Below are positions 11,213 through 23,379 of a stretch of 64,000 bases of DNA, in pieces. The translations under genes were made by a program, and so were the position numbers. The stretch covers positions 227,325,157 to 227,389,156 of the forward strand of contig NC_133661.1 in assembly GCF_037893015.1 (NCBI RefSeq), written 5' to 3'. Source of the DNA: Macrotis lagotis (lineage: Eukaryota; Chordata; Mammalia; Peramelemorphia; Peramelidae). The notes beneath the pieces were generated by a model. That model saw only the letters and a list, made by a program, of their open reading frames with translations. It searched no databases and was not told where the DNA came from. The first letter of the stretch is position 1, and each line of letters opens with the position of its first letter.

Positions 11213-11388
11213 TCTTTTTTTTTTTTAGGTTTTTGCAAGGCAAATGGGGTTAAGTGGCTTGCCCAAGGCCACACAGCTAGGTAATTATTAAGTGTCTGAT
11301 TTGTGTCTGATTAAGTGTCTGGATTTGAATCCAGGTACTCCTGACTCCAGGGCTGGTGCTTTATCCACTGCGCCACCTAGCCACTCCT
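11213..11388 (-). mobile_element. WSINE1-type SINE with internal small repeat
   Basis: Antisense SINE with a T14-17 tail and the antisense head at 11360-11388. Unusually, the AAGTGTCTGA segment is expanded: GTGTCTGAT, GTGTCTGATTAA and GTGTCTGG follow each other at 11291-11322. The bases just before it (CTTTTCCAGGCTAAACAG, about 11190) look like a scrap of antisense CR1/L3. Confidence 0.88.
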
Positions 11389-11471
11389 AAAATAATATTT
11401 CTAAAGTCCTTTGCAAACCTTAAGTACAATATAAATTCTAGCTATTATTATTACAATTGTTGAAAGAACTA

Positions 11472-11630
11472 GGGGCGTCTAGGTGGCATAGTAGATAAAG
11501 CACCGACCCTGGAGTCAGGAGTACCTGGGTTCAAATCCAGCCTCAGACACTTAATAATTACCTAGCTGTGTGGCCTTGGGCAAGCCACTTAACCCCATTT
11601 GCCTTGCAAAAAAACCCCATAAAAAACAAA
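11472..11630 (+). mobile_element. WSINE1-type SINE
   Basis: Head at 11472 (GGGGCGTCTAGGTGGCATAG), tail CTTGCAAAAAAACCCC plus an AAAC-type run to about 11640. It lies tail-away from the preceding antisense copy, only about 80 bases off. Confidence 0.9.
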
Positions 11631-11649
11631 CAAACAAAAGAAATATTAT

Positions 11650-11790
11650 TTTATCCTCACAACAACTCTGTGAGGAAGCAGCTAGTATAATCTCTATTTT
11701 ATAGATAGGGAAACTGAGGCAGAGAGTAAAGAATTTGCCTAGAGTCACCCATTTCTGAAGTTGGATTTGACCTCAAGTCTTTAGATGGCA
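11650..11790 (-). mobile_element. MIR-type SINE
   Basis: Antisense MIR: TTATCCTCACAACAACTCTG, then GATAGGGAAACTGAGGCAGA, then TTGGATTTGACCTCAAGTC. Confidence 0.75.
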
Positions 11791-12104
11791 CAGTGGATAA
11801 AGCACTGAGCAAGTTATTTATCTTTGTTTGCCTAAGAAGCTTAATCTGTAAAATGAACTGGAGATAGATAACTACTCTGTATCTTTGCCAAGAAAAGCTC
11901 AAGTGGAGTTGCATAAGACATGACTGAAATGACTGAACAACCAAAAACTCTATCCATTGAACAAGTTCTTCAACCCATGGGTTGTGGTGTCTTACACATT
12001 CATTTTTGAAAATTAAATTTCTTTTTTCATTGTATTCTAAATTCCAAATTCTCTCCTTTCTTTCTTCCTCACTGAACACTAGAGAAGGCCACCATTGATA
12101 CAGA

Positions 12105-12107
<3 letters not shown>

Positions 12108-12168
<61 letters not shown>
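12108..12168 (+). repeat. (CT)n then (AT)n compound microsatellite
   Basis: About 20 CT units followed directly by about 10 AT units. It produces the false minus-strand frame 11699-12223, rich in RE dipeptides. Confidence 0.95.
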
Positions 12169-12439
12169 GTATATGTCTCCATACACATAAAGAACACCCA
12201 CACCTACCCACCCATATGCACACACATACACATGTACATGTAAAATCATGCTATGCATACTTCTATTTATCAGTTCTTTTTCTGAAGTTGAATAGTATTT
12301 TCCTTTATAGGTCCTTTGTAGTTGATCTGAGTATTTCTAATAGGTAAATAGTATTTGTAGTTGAATATTTATACCTAAAATAACTTAGTCTTATATATTC
12401 TTGAACTTATCCACATCTTTCCAGAAATATGATCATTCC

Positions 12440-13100
12440 TATACTCTATCCCTCTGCCTAAGCTGAATACTAAGTTCTAAATGTTATATGACAGGTAAGA
12501 AAAGGGCTGTGTGATCTCCAACCTGGTCCTGAGTATAATGCATAATTTTCTTTCTGGGCTACCTTATCATTATCATATTGCTGATTTATAGGAAATCCAC
12601 TAAAACCTTCTCTTCTTCACGTGAACTGCAATCTATCTGTCTATCTCTTTTATCTTGAATTTATGTTAATTTTTTTTACAACCTGGGTAAAATTTTACAT
12701 TTATCCTTATTACATTTATTCTTATTAATTTCACCCCAGTGTTCTAACACATCAAGACATTTTTAGAAGACTGACTTTGTAATACAAGTGCTACTTGTCT
12801 TGTGACACCTATAATTTGCTTAATCATATTATTTATTGTCTTTATCTAGATTACTGATGAAAAATTAAATTGCAAAAGAGCAAGCATTTATCCTTATCTT
12901 CCCATTCCATCAGCCATCCACTCCAGACATATTCTTGTCACTTGTTCTGTTTCTGAAACCCTTTAGACCCTGAGAGATGATGTACTGAGGAACTTAATTC
13001 ATTCAACTTTGGAATTCTTGCATGGGGTGAAATTTTCCTAGTTTGTTCACATTTGCTTTTTTAAATTATATCTTCTAGATCAGATTGGTTGCTACCTATT
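12440..13100 (-). mobile_element. Probable CR1/L3-type LINE relic
   Basis: The antisense CR1/L3 signature AATTTTACATTTATCCTTATTA is seen near 12690-12712, with surrounding sequence in the same order as the family. Strongly diverged; edges uncertain. Confidence 0.45.
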
Positions 13101-13446
13101 CTTCATTCATTCATTTTTAAAAATTTTTATTAATATTTTTCAATTACATGCAAAGATAAGTTGCAAGTTTATAAGGTCCATGTTTTTCTACCACCCTCAC
13201 TTTCCTCTCCCCTCCCCATGGCAATGAAAGAGGAAATAGAACTAAAGGAAAAAACACCATGGGTAAGAAAGAAAAAACATAAAAGAAGATTTAAAAAGTG
13301 AACATAATATGCTTTGTTCTGCATTCAGACTCTATAGTTTTTTCCCTCTGGATGTAGATGGCATTTTCCATAACAGTTTTGTCCTTGATCACTGCAGTGC
13401 TAAGAGGAGCTTCATCTATCAAAGTTGATCATCTTACAATGTTATT

Positions 13447-13591
13447 GTTTTTTGTTTTTTTTTAAATTTAAGGCAATAGGATTAAGTGACTTGCCCAATG
13501 TCACACAACTAGGCAATTATTATGTCTGAGGTCGAATTTAAACTTGACTCCAGGCCAGTATTCTACCCACTACACCACCTAGCTGCCTCTC
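13447..13591 (-). mobile_element. SINE, tRNA-derived, antisense
   Basis: Antisense body with a diverged TTAAGGCAATAGGATTAAG start. Target duplication ACAATGTTATT at 13436-13446 and 13592-13602, exact. More diverged than the other WSINE1-type copies. Confidence 0.85.
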
Positions 13592-14724
13592 ACAATGTTA
13601 TTATTAATGTGAACAATGTTCTCTTGGTTCTGTTCATTTTACTCAGCATCAGTTCTTGCAGGTCTTTCCAGGCTTCTCTAAAGTCTACCTTTAATGATTT
13701 CTTACAGAACAATAGTACTCCATAACTTTCATATACCATAAGTTGTTCAGCCATTCCCCAATTAGTGGGCATCCTCTCAATTTCTAATTCTTTGCCACTA
13801 CAACAAGAGCTACTATAAATATTTTTGAATATGTAGGGCATTTCCCAATTTTTTATGCTCTCTTTTAAATATAGATTTAGTAGTGGTATTGTTGGATCAA
13901 AGAGTATGCACAATTTTATTGCCTTTGGGCATAGTTCCAAATTGCTTGACAGAATGGTTGGATCAGTTCACAAGCCTACCAACCATGCTTTAGTGTCCCA
14001 ATTTTCCCACATTCTCTCCAACATTGACCATTTTCTTGTCTTAGGCAATCTGATAGGTATGACAGGTATGAGGTGATACCTCAGAGATGTTTCTCTAATC
14101 AATAATGATTGAGCATTTTTCCCCATATAAAAAGTTTTAATTTCTTCAACTTAAAACTGTTCATATCCTTTGATCATTTATCAATTGAAGAATGACTTGT
14201 AATCTTATAAATTTGATTCACTTCTCTATATATTTTAGAAATGAATACTTTATAAGAAATGCTAGCTGTGAAAATTATTTCCTAGTTTTTTGTATTCCTT
14301 CTAATCTTGGCTTCATTGATTTTATTTGTGCAAAATGTTTTAATTTAATGTAGTTGAAATCATTCAATTTGCATATAATGTTCTCTATTTCTTCTTTGGT
14401 CATAAATTTCTCCCCTCTCCATAGATTGAAAGATGTAGTATTTCATGTTCTCTTAATTGATCTTTGTTATCACTCTTTATGTTTAAATCCTACACCTGTT
14501 TTGATTTTATTTATATTATAGAATTTGGTGTAAATATATTTGGTGTATTTGTGAGATATAGGTCTATGCCTAGTTTTTGCAATACTGTTTTCCTGTTTTT
14601 CCAGTAGTTTTTGTCAAATAGCAAGTTCTTATCCCAGGGTTCATCAAACAGTATATTACTATAGTCCTTTAGTTCTGTTCTTTTTGTACCTAATCTAATC
14701 CACTGATTTATTTCAGTATGTCTT

Positions 14725-14881
14725 TTTTTTTTTTTTAGGATTTTGCAAGACAATGGGGATAAGTGGCTTGCCCAAGGCCACATAGCTAGGTAATTATTAA
14801 GTGTCTGAGACCAGATTTGAACTCAGGTACTCCTGACTCCAGGGCTGGTGCTCTATCCACTGTGCCACCTAGCCACCCCTG
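14725..14881 (-). mobile_element. WSINE1-type SINE
   Basis: Antisense with T-rich tail. Target duplication TTTCAGTATGTCTT (14711-14724) and TTTCTGTATGTCTT (14882-14895), one mismatch. Inserted in L1 ORF2. Confidence 0.92.
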
Positions 14882-17005
14882 TTTCTGTATGTCTTAACCA
14901 GTACCAGATAGTTTTGATGACTGCCACTTTATAGTGTATAGTTTTAGATCTGATACAGCTAGAATACCTTTCTTTGCACCTTTTTTTCCCATCAATTTCT
15001 TTGATATTCCCATCCTTTTGTTGCTATTTTTTCTAACTCTGTAAAATAGGTTTTTGGTAGTTTGATTGGTATGGCCTTGAATAAGTAATTTATTTCAGGT
15101 AGAATTATCATTTTTATAACATTAGCTCAGCCTAACCATGAACAATTGACATTTTCCCAATTATCTGATTTTATTTATGTAAAAAGTATTTTTTGTAATT
15201 GTATTCATATAGTTTCTGTGTTTGTCTTGGGAGGTAGATTCCCAAGTATTTTATGTTGTCTGTAATAATTTAAATGGAACTTCTCTTTTTATTTCTTAGA
15301 AATGCTAATGATTTATGTGGGCTTATTTTATATCCAGCAACTTTGCTAAAGTTGATAATTGTTTCAAGTACTTTTTAGTTGATTTTCTAGAGTTCTCTAA
15401 GTATTCCATAATACTTATCATCTGCAAAGAGTGAAAGTTTTGCTTCCTCATTGCCTATTCTAATTTCTTCAATTTATTTTTCTTCTTTTATTGCTAAAGC
15501 TAACATTTCTAATTCAATATTGAATAGTAGAGGGTGATAATAGTTATTCTTGTTTTACCCCTGATTTTATTGGAAATACTGCTAGTTTATCCCCAATCCA
15601 TATAATGCTTGTTGATGATTTTAGATAGATACTGCTTATCATTTTAAGGAAAACTTCATTTATCCCTATGTTCTCTAGTGTTTTTAGTTAGGAATGGGTG
15701 CTGTATTTTGTCAAAGGCTTTTTCAGCATCTATTGAGATAATTATATGATTTCTGTTAATTTTGTTATTGATAAGGTCAATTGGGCTTATTTTTATCCTA
15801 ATATTGAGCCATCCTTGTCTAACTGATCATGGTGTATTACCATAGTATTTAACTTGTCATCTCTTTGCTAAAATTGTATTTAAAATTTTTGCATCAATAT
15901 TCTTTATGGTTATTGGTCTAAAATTTTCTTTGTTTTAGCTCTTCCTGACTGAGGTATCAGCACCATATTGGTTAGTTCTTTCAATGAGATCTATTTTTGC
16001 TTTTGCTTTTTCTGAAATCAGGATTGCTTTTTTAAACTTCTACTGAAGCATAATATATTTTGTTTCAGTTTTTTGCCTTTATCTTCTGTGTATCTCTCTC
16101 TACTTTAAATGTTTCTTGTGAACAATAATATTGTAGGATTCTGATTTTTAATCCACTCTGCTATCCACTTCTGTTTTAATTGAAGCATTCATCCCATTCT
16201 AATTTACAGTTATGATTACTAACTCTGTATTTTCCTCACTGCTATCTTCCACCATTTGTAGAATTCTTTTTTCTTTCCCCTTGTTTCTACTTATCAATGC
16301 TTTGATTCAGACTGTGGCCTCTTGATCAACCTTTTTTTCTATCAGTCCTTTTCATTTTCTTCTTCCTTTCCCCCTTTACTTTTCATTTTGACTTTTACAT
16401 TATGTTTAATTGTACCTTTATTCTTGCTTTTGCCCTCCCTTTTATCATTCCCTTCTTCCCCTTTTTTTCCCCTTCCCCCTCCTATTTCCTTGTAAGCTGC
16501 AATAAAATTTTAAACCAAAATGGGAATCTATATTATTCCCTCTGTGGGCCAAATCTATTGAGAGTAAGATTTACTCAGTGCTCACACCCTTTCTTCTTTC
16601 CCTCTACTAAAATAGACTTTGTGCCACTTTATGTATTATTATTTATCCTCTAAAGCCTCACCTTCTCCTTATATAATCCTTCTTTTCACATTTTAGTTAT
16701 TTTAAACTTGACTTGTACCCGCAACCTCTGTCAAGATATATTCCTTTTATCTGTCCTGATATTCTCAATGGTTGGTTGATTGATTGATTTATAGGCCTCA
16801 TTACCTCATAGTCAGTTCATTAACATTCACAACCTATATCCAACCATTCACAACCTATCACAACCTATATCCAAGCACACTCCCCTCAACTGTCCCATTA
16901 GAAATATCATTCTCAAGAACCATAAACATTATCAAATTATAATAAATTTATATCACTTCTTCTTTCCAAGTGCCCTTTATAGAAATATAATGCTCATGAG
17001 CTAAA

Positions 17006-17006
<1 letters not shown>

Positions 17007-17038
<32 letters not shown>
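17007..17038 (+). repeat. (TA)n microsatellite
   Basis: About 16 TA units inside the L1 copy. Confidence 0.95.
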
Positions 17039-17041
<3 letters not shown>

Positions 17042-18140
17042 CACTTCATGATCCATTTATATTTAGACCTCTAAGTACACACCCTCCTTTTATTCCAAGA
17101 GAAATACGACCCTTGTGAGCTAAAGTACCTGTAAAGCAAAATTATTTCATGATTCTTTTATACTTATACCCTACACTCCTTCCAACTGTATACAACCCTC
17201 ATGAACTAAAGTATCAGCTAAAGCATCTTCACTTTCATGATCAATCTAAATAAGAGAAATAAAATTCTCAAGAATTACAAAATATTGTCTTCCCATGTAA
17301 GAATGTATCCAGTTTAATGTTATTGACCAAGATTTTTTCCTCCTTTCTGTTTACCTTTTCCATTTTACTTTGGATTCTTTCAAGGACTATTTTGTGTTCT
17401 TCTAGATTATTAGGGCAGTTTTCCATGATAATTTCCTGAAAGATATTTTTTCAGGCTCTTTTTTGGAGCAAGGCTTTCACATAGACCAATAATTTGTGAA
17501 TTATCTTTCCTGGATCTATTTTCTAGGTTGGTCTTTTTCCTAAGAGCTACTTTACATTTCCTTTTATTCTTTAAACCTTTTGGTTTTGTTTCACAGAATC
17601 TTGGTGTCTCATAGAGTCATTAGTTTCCATTTGTTCAGTTCTAAGACTTAGGGTTTTATTTTCTTCAGTTAGCTTTTGTGTTTCCTTTTCCAGTTGATTA
17701 ATTTTGCTTTTAAATGAGTTGTATTCCTTTTTCAGTTGGCTTTTAAAAGGAGTTAATTTCTTCAGTCAGTTTTTCATAATTCTCTTGCATGGCTCTCATT
17801 TCTTTTCTCCATTTTTCTTCTTCCTCTCTTCTATGGTTTTTAAAATCCTTTCTGAGCACTTCTAAGAAGTCTTTTTGAGGTCAATTCATAAACTCCTTTG
17901 AGGCTTCACATGTAGCATTTCATCTTTCCTCTTCTGAGATGGCTTTTCATCATACTTTTCAGGTATGCTTAGTGGTTTTTAATTTGTTTGTTTTGACTTG
18001 TTTTTACTCATTATGATAGTTGAGCTCTGCTCCTGGAGCAAAGGGAGTATAGTTCCAAGCTTTTTGTACTGGGGCTGGCATCTGGTCCCTGGCCTATTGC
18101 TTGCCTATGGCATGATTCTTTTATACTTACACCTTAGCAG

Positions 18141-18280
18141 TTTGTTCCCTCCTTTAGGGTAGCTCTGGCTTTCTGCTTGCCAATATATTGCCTATGCAGA
18201 GGTTTGTTCTCTCCTTTAGGATAGCCTTTGTTTTTCATTAGCCAAGTTGTTGCCTATGCATGTTTGTTCCTTCCTTTAGG
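18141..18280 (-). repeat. Tandem ~60-bp repeats in the L1 5' UTR
   Basis: Two full units and the start of a third, beginning with TTTGTTCCCTCCTTTAGG at 18141, 18203 and 18263 (periods 62 and 60). Each full unit ends with a TTGCCTATGCA motif. This recalls the monomer-type promoters of some L1 families. Confidence 0.7.
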
Positions 18281-18655
18281 TAGTCCAATTCAGTTCCATC
18301 TGTGGCACCAGTGTTGCCAGGCCTTGAACCATGTCTTCTGAACTGGGACCAGGACCCTCACTGCTGACCTGCTGCACCACTGTCTTGCTGAGCTTGGACC
18401 TGAGCTGTACTGTGGCTAAAAGCCTCCAACTGGCTTTGTAGTTCTTCTACCTGTGCTGGGCTATACTTCCCTTTTATGTTTTAATGAAGTTTCTCCATGA
18501 TTCTGTGAACTGAGAACTATTTTCATTTTTTTTGTAGCATCTGTAGCATTAGGGTTTGTGAAGAAGTTTCATTTAAAGTTGTTTCAGGAACAGCTTTGAT
18601 TGCTTCCTAGATTCATGCCCCCATCTTGGCTCTGCCACTGTAGTCCATTCATTTA

Positions 18656-20788
18656 TGCAGGATGTCTAAGACAATTGATCTAGCTCCTTTCTTGAATGTC
18701 TCTTTCTCCCCCAATTTACTGGCAGATACTAGTACTGACAGTTTGAGGGGCCATTCTGTTACTTTCAGGATTATAGATGGTAGCCCTATAAGTAGTTATT
18801 TTCCTAATACTGATTCATGATTCATTGGGGTCAATGAGTGGTTTCCCCTTAAAAATCAGTCAGTAGATGTAATTCTTTAGCAAAGGTATTTATTCAAGTG
18901 GCATTTTAAAAATAGTAGTTACAAAGAGTTTTCCTCCAAATCAATGACACACTTTCCAACAAATACACACAGAGAGTGGTAGGGCAAGGGGAAGACAGTG
19001 AATAGAAACTTAAGCTACAATAATAATGAAGTATACATGTATGGAATACATAGGACCAAAGGAACTCACAGCTCTAATAAGGTAGGGTCTCAATGTTCTT
19101 TCTTTCTCTGGAGGGTATCCTCAAAGGGCATGCTGTTAGTCATGGATGAGTTTCTCTGACTTGCTCTAACTTGCTCTAACTTGTTTAGAGGAACTAATCT
19201 CCTTGCTGGCTGGGTCAGACAGGTCATTTGACTATTGAACTGGCTCCTCATTGGATTTGTCTGCAGCTGAGATGGACAGAGAAGATAGTACTTTGTCATT
19301 GGACTTCTGCTGAACTGAGCTCAACATCCTGCCCCTGAGTTACTACTGGTGGGCTAGGATATAGTGTTCCCTGAGGTGCTCTTGTCATGGACCCTGTCTT
19401 TGCTGGATGAGTTATTCTGCTACTGTCCCTAGGCTTTCTCTTTGATAAATATAGCTACAGCTATTCACCATTTTAAGTTATTGACCTGGCTTGGTGGTAG
19501 TGCATGTTTTTCAACTGAATGTGTTATAGTGTTCTTTTCAGATGGAATATAACTTTGTTCTTTCTATAAAAGAAACAATTCATTCTAAGATTCACAGGAG
19601 CCTTTTTTAGATCTCTCAGATCATCCATTCTCTTTGCCATCTCTAGGCAGGATATAGGGGAAGTTCAAATTCTTTTTTTTTTTAAATAACCTCTTCTGCT
19701 TCTAGGACTGATTTCTCAAGCCATTTCTCTGACTTATGACTTATGACTTGACTTATGATTGTTCCCAATTTGGCCAGCTATACTTTCTTTAATACTACTG
19801 GGGCCTTAGGAAAATGAGTGACTATGATTAAAGATATAAATATATCCTGTGTCCTGGTAGAAAGTTCTTTGACTTTGCTGACCTCTTCATATGCAGGTAA
19901 TGGAATTAAACTATTTAAGCCTCCAACCATTTCTAAGTTAAGGAATATTTATCTTACACTGGAAGGCCTTCCCTTTTTATTTTATTTTTACTTTTTTATC
20001 TTGACCTTTCACCACCAGGGCATACATTTACAGGAACTACCACTTGTTTTTTTTCTGGATCATAGTTACACTCTAAGACAGCTAACTTGATGGCAGTAAC
20101 TTTCTCTTTCCCCCTTTCTTTTTATTTGATTGACTTTTCAAAGCTCCAGGAAGATACATTCTTACTATTAAATGTACTCCATCCTTGTATAGGAGCATAC
20201 CATTTATCTCCAAAATCCAAACGCCATTCTAAAATGCTATTTTTTCATCCAGCTGTTTGCTTCCCAAATCTGCCTTTCTCTTCAGAGTCCCTTATTGTCA
20301 ATGGGCAGTAGTGATGAAAATATCACCTGTGTTCTTATTGTATTCTATTTCTTTTCCCAAGACTTTATCATCTTCAGTGATGCTCTCTGGTTCCTCTGCC
20401 TTCATCATTTGTGCCCATATGAATTCTTAGACTCAAGTCCTAGTCACCTCATTTGACAAGTCTTACATTCCAGGAAGACCAAAGACCTTTCTGTTGCTGT
20501 TAGGATGACAAATAGTTACCTCAGTAGTCCATATCAGGGAATCACCAAACACCATTATTTACTTCTTTTTTCCTTTGACCCTTTGGGTCAGCACTTATGG
20601 GTCTACCTCATTGTTATTTTTTGGAGGACAAAGGGTAGTTTCTTCTTCAAGGTGGCTAGCTCTCCCTTCTTCAGAAAGAGACATTTACATACATATACAC
20701 ATATATGTAAATGTATAAGAGTGTGTGTCTGTACAAATATCTCCAAATTTTGGAGACCCAGTTTATTCATTATAAAATAGATGGGACA
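18656..20788. other. Unclassified 2.1-kb block, no gene recognised
   Basis: Neither strand gives a convincing protein. Several medium frames (19090-19299 minus; 19818-20090, 20087-20311 and 20505-20780 plus) show no family resemblance. Short local repeats occur (GACTTATGACTTATGACTTG at about 19731; ACTTGCTCTAACTTGCTCTA at 19158). It ends at the LTR-like unit, so it could be a worn-out retroviral interior or a single-copy region. I cannot tell which. Confidence 0.35.
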
Positions 20789-20795
20789 TTAGAGG

Positions 20796-21208
20796 TGTCA
20801 GGATACTAGGAGACACTCTATTTGACAGAGTTAAAGTCCAGCAAGAAATCTTTGCCCTGAGATTGGCATAACAACAGTCCTTTGCACTTTGCACACTGTC
20901 TGTGCTTGCCCAAACTCAAAGACCATCAGTTATCTTCTGGAATTGATGGTCTTTGAGTTTGGGCAAGCACAGACAGGCTCAAACATGAAACTTTGCTTCT
21001 AATGACTTTATGTCACTAAACAACCTTATCTCATTGTCACTGTTGTGTCTTACTACTTTGCTTTACAACAATGAGTCTTTGCCTAGTCACAAGTGTATAA
21101 ATAAATCAAGGTTCAGTCACATTAAAGAGGACTTGCAAGCCATTTCCCTCACTTTGAAATGAAACTTCTCTTTGATTCCTGACTGTCCTGTCTTTGGTCA
21201 TCCACAGG
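20796..21208 (+). mobile_element. Solo-LTR-like unit
   Basis: A 413-bp unit starting TGTCAGG and flanked by TTAGAGG at 20789-20795 and 21209-21215. Inside are a TATAAATAA box near 21097, an ATTAAA signal about 25 bases further on, and then a C/T-richer stretch, the order expected of U3-R-U5. No retroviral gene is attached. The right end (ACAGG) is not the usual CA, so the call is tentative. A long inverted repeat lies in its first half. Confidence 0.4.
20896..20976. repeat. 33-bp perfect inverted repeat (hairpin)
   Basis: Arms at 20896-20928 and 20944-20976 are exactly complementary over 33 bases. Past a G·T wobble, two further pairs (T-A, T-A) close toward a 9-base loop at 20932-20940. The arm includes GCTTGCCCAAACTCAAAG and its complement. 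As RNA from either strand it would fold into one long stem, the size of a microRNA precursor. It could also be a strand-switch palindrome. Confidence 0.95.
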
Positions 21209-21249
21209 TTAGAGGCCAGTTTGGTTCAGTTGACAGAGACCATCCCACA

Positions 21250-21400
21250 TTTCACATAAGAGAAAAATGGGGCAGACAGTGACCAAGTGATGTGCACAGG
21301 GTCATACAGCTGATAACCATTCATCTGTGAGGTAGGATTAAAACTTGGATTTTTCTGACTCTAAATCCTGACTCTTATCTACTGTCATATCTAACCCTAC
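21250..21400 (-). mobile_element. MIR-type SINE
   Basis: Antisense MIR order: GACCAAGTGATGTGCACAGG, then GTCATACAGCTGATAA, then a TTGGATTTTTCTGACTC tail. Confidence 0.6.
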
Positions 21401-22165
21401 TTATCTTACAGTACTTTAAAGCTGCAAGGTAGAATTATGCTTTATAATAATTATTGGTGCTATAGATTGTTTGCTATGAGAAAGATTCTAAACAAGAAAA
21501 ATAAAATTCTGAAGCTGCCTATAATCATTGAAATCTTCCAAGAGTAGTTTATAGTGGAATTGGACCTTGAAGATTGTAGAGAGTCACAGCCTTTAAAAAA
21601 TCCTTTAAGATAAATTGAAAAGTATTATTTCTCTTTCCCATTAAATGAGCCTCTTTTCTTTTATTGCTCACTTGAAGCATAATTTCTGTTGGTTATTTTT
21701 GTTCTGTATGATTCAGTTTGATCAGAAATAACCCTGAGAAAAATAATAGCATCTTTTTTCTACAAGCAGCCTTGATGTTTCTGGGCAGCAATTTGACTGT
21801 TGCTATCACTGGATAACATTAACATGACCTGGCATCACAAGAAGAGTCTCCTCTCTGACCATCCTACTGGTATTCAGACAAGTGGTCCTATTGTCCCATG
21901 TTAGAAACATACTGTTGGGGTCCTGGTGACATTGTTCTCTGTGAAGACTGGGGAAGGCCATGGAGTTTGTCCAATTGCTGTCTAATCCTTATGAATAAAT
22001 TCTCATAATTTCTGAAATTTTTCTCTTTGAAAACTTGAATTCACATCAGTTTGGGTTAGTCAGGGAAGAGTTTTCCAGAGAAAAGACAGTTTAAAGGGGT
22101 ATCAAGACATTCACACCTAGAAGTGGTTCAGATCAAGAGTCGGACTGCAGATTTAATTCAACATA
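21401..22165. other. No gene or clear repeat
   Basis: Unique-looking intergenic sequence. No exon-like open frame on either strand. Confidence 0.4.
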
Positions 22166-22680
22166 TTGTTTATTAATTTTCAGGCAAGATCCTGGGAATA
22201 CAAAGATAAAAACAAACGGTCCCTACCCTCAAGGTAGTGAGGAGCAGGGTAAGTTTCAAGGGGTGCAATTAGAGAGGATTGACAGACATTATTCATTCTC
22301 CCAACATTTTTAGGTGCTTGCTATGTGAGGAGAGAGCACTGTGCTAGGCCGGGGCGGGGGGGGGGGGGTGGGGCAGAAAATACAAAGATTGAAGAGCACA
22401 GTCTGTCCACAGAGAATTTACAACTTAGAAGGGGTATATGATACAGAGATGAATTACTGTAACTATAGTACAAAACTATACCTTTTAAGTATATAAGAGA
22501 TAAAGTGCTATGTGAAGTTGGGGGTAGAGAAAAGACAATTATTAATCCTAGGTGTGGGAGTCAGGAGCCTGGGAAGGCTTCAAAAGAGGAACTGGAATCT
22601 GAATTAGGCTCAAATGATGGGTGAATAATTAAAACTTCAGAAGATCAGGGTAAGGTCATGAAAGACATTCCTGAATTTCC
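22166..22680 (-). repeat. L2-like antisense repeats (two pieces)
   Basis: Two successive stretches read like the antisense L2 segment with ATACAAAGATAAAAACAAAC, CCCTACCCTCAAGG, and again GCACTGTGCTAGGC. A G-run at 22348-22369 interrupts the second. Confidence 0.5.
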
Positions 22681-22894
22681 TGGCTATCTCAAATACTGTT
22701 GTAAATGGCACATGATGGCCTCAGTTGAGAATGAGTTTGGTACAATAATGAGACTTCAACAGCACCTCCCCCAATTCTGACCCTATTCTAGGCACTGTGA
22801 CCAAGCCCAGATCATTTGGTCCCAGCAAAATGCCAAGATTTAATGATGTTCATTGATTCCTAGCATCCCTGAGTTGTTAGAATTGTGGAGATCA

Positions 22895-23080
22895 CTTCTG
22901 AAATGAGAAGGTTGACTTGAGTTTGAAGAAACCAGGAGTAGAACCTCTCCTTTAGCACTTTCCTAACTGTATGACCTTGACTATGTCATATAACTTCTCT
23001 GGACCTCAGTTTCTCCATATATAAAACTGAAATACTCAAATGGATTTATGATCTCATAGATATGGGTCTTCCTTCCTGTG
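22895..23080 (+). mobile_element. MIR-type SINE
   Basis: Sense MIR with CTAACTGTATGACCTTGACTA and TCTCTGGACCTCAGTTTCTC motifs. An AT-rich (TTA)n run follows later at 23347-23362. Confidence 0.65.
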
Positions 23081-23379
23081 ATGCAGATTGTAGTTCAGTC
23101 ATGTCTATACATTTTATGTGACTGTTATCCATATTCTCCCATAAGTTAACTATAGGGGGTTCACTCAACATGCTGGGGAGACAGTGCTTCTTGCTTCTTC
23201 TTGATAGTAGAAGAATACCCGGAGAGCAACATAAGGAGCTCTATGCAGCCTATTCATAAAATGGGAATCATACTTCTAGTACCAGCTTCATGGACTGTTG
23301 TAAGAATTAAATGAGATAATTTACATAAAACATTATATACATATAAGTTATTATTATTATTATCTACATATAGAAGTAA

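Larger units (their letters stand above)
13117..18645 (-). mobile_element. Near full-length decayed L1 LINE
   Basis: A complete L1 layout on the minus strand: 5' end at 18645 (sense GGCAGAGCCAAGATGG), 5' UTR with tandem repeats (18141-18280), ORF1 region about 17340-17990, pyrimidine-rich spacer (purine in sense) around 16260-16480, ORF2 start near 16215, the RT catalytic FADD box at 15417-15428, the ORF2 C-terminus at 13590-13940, and the 3' end near 13117. Two SINEs interrupt it (13447-13591, 14725-14881). A likely target duplication CATTCATTT lies at 13108-13116 and 18646-18654. All frames carry many stops. Confidence 0.88.

Noticed and set aside
11699..12223. 174-codon minus frame with RERERE run
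   Set aside because: Translation of CT/AT microsatellite and MIR sequence.
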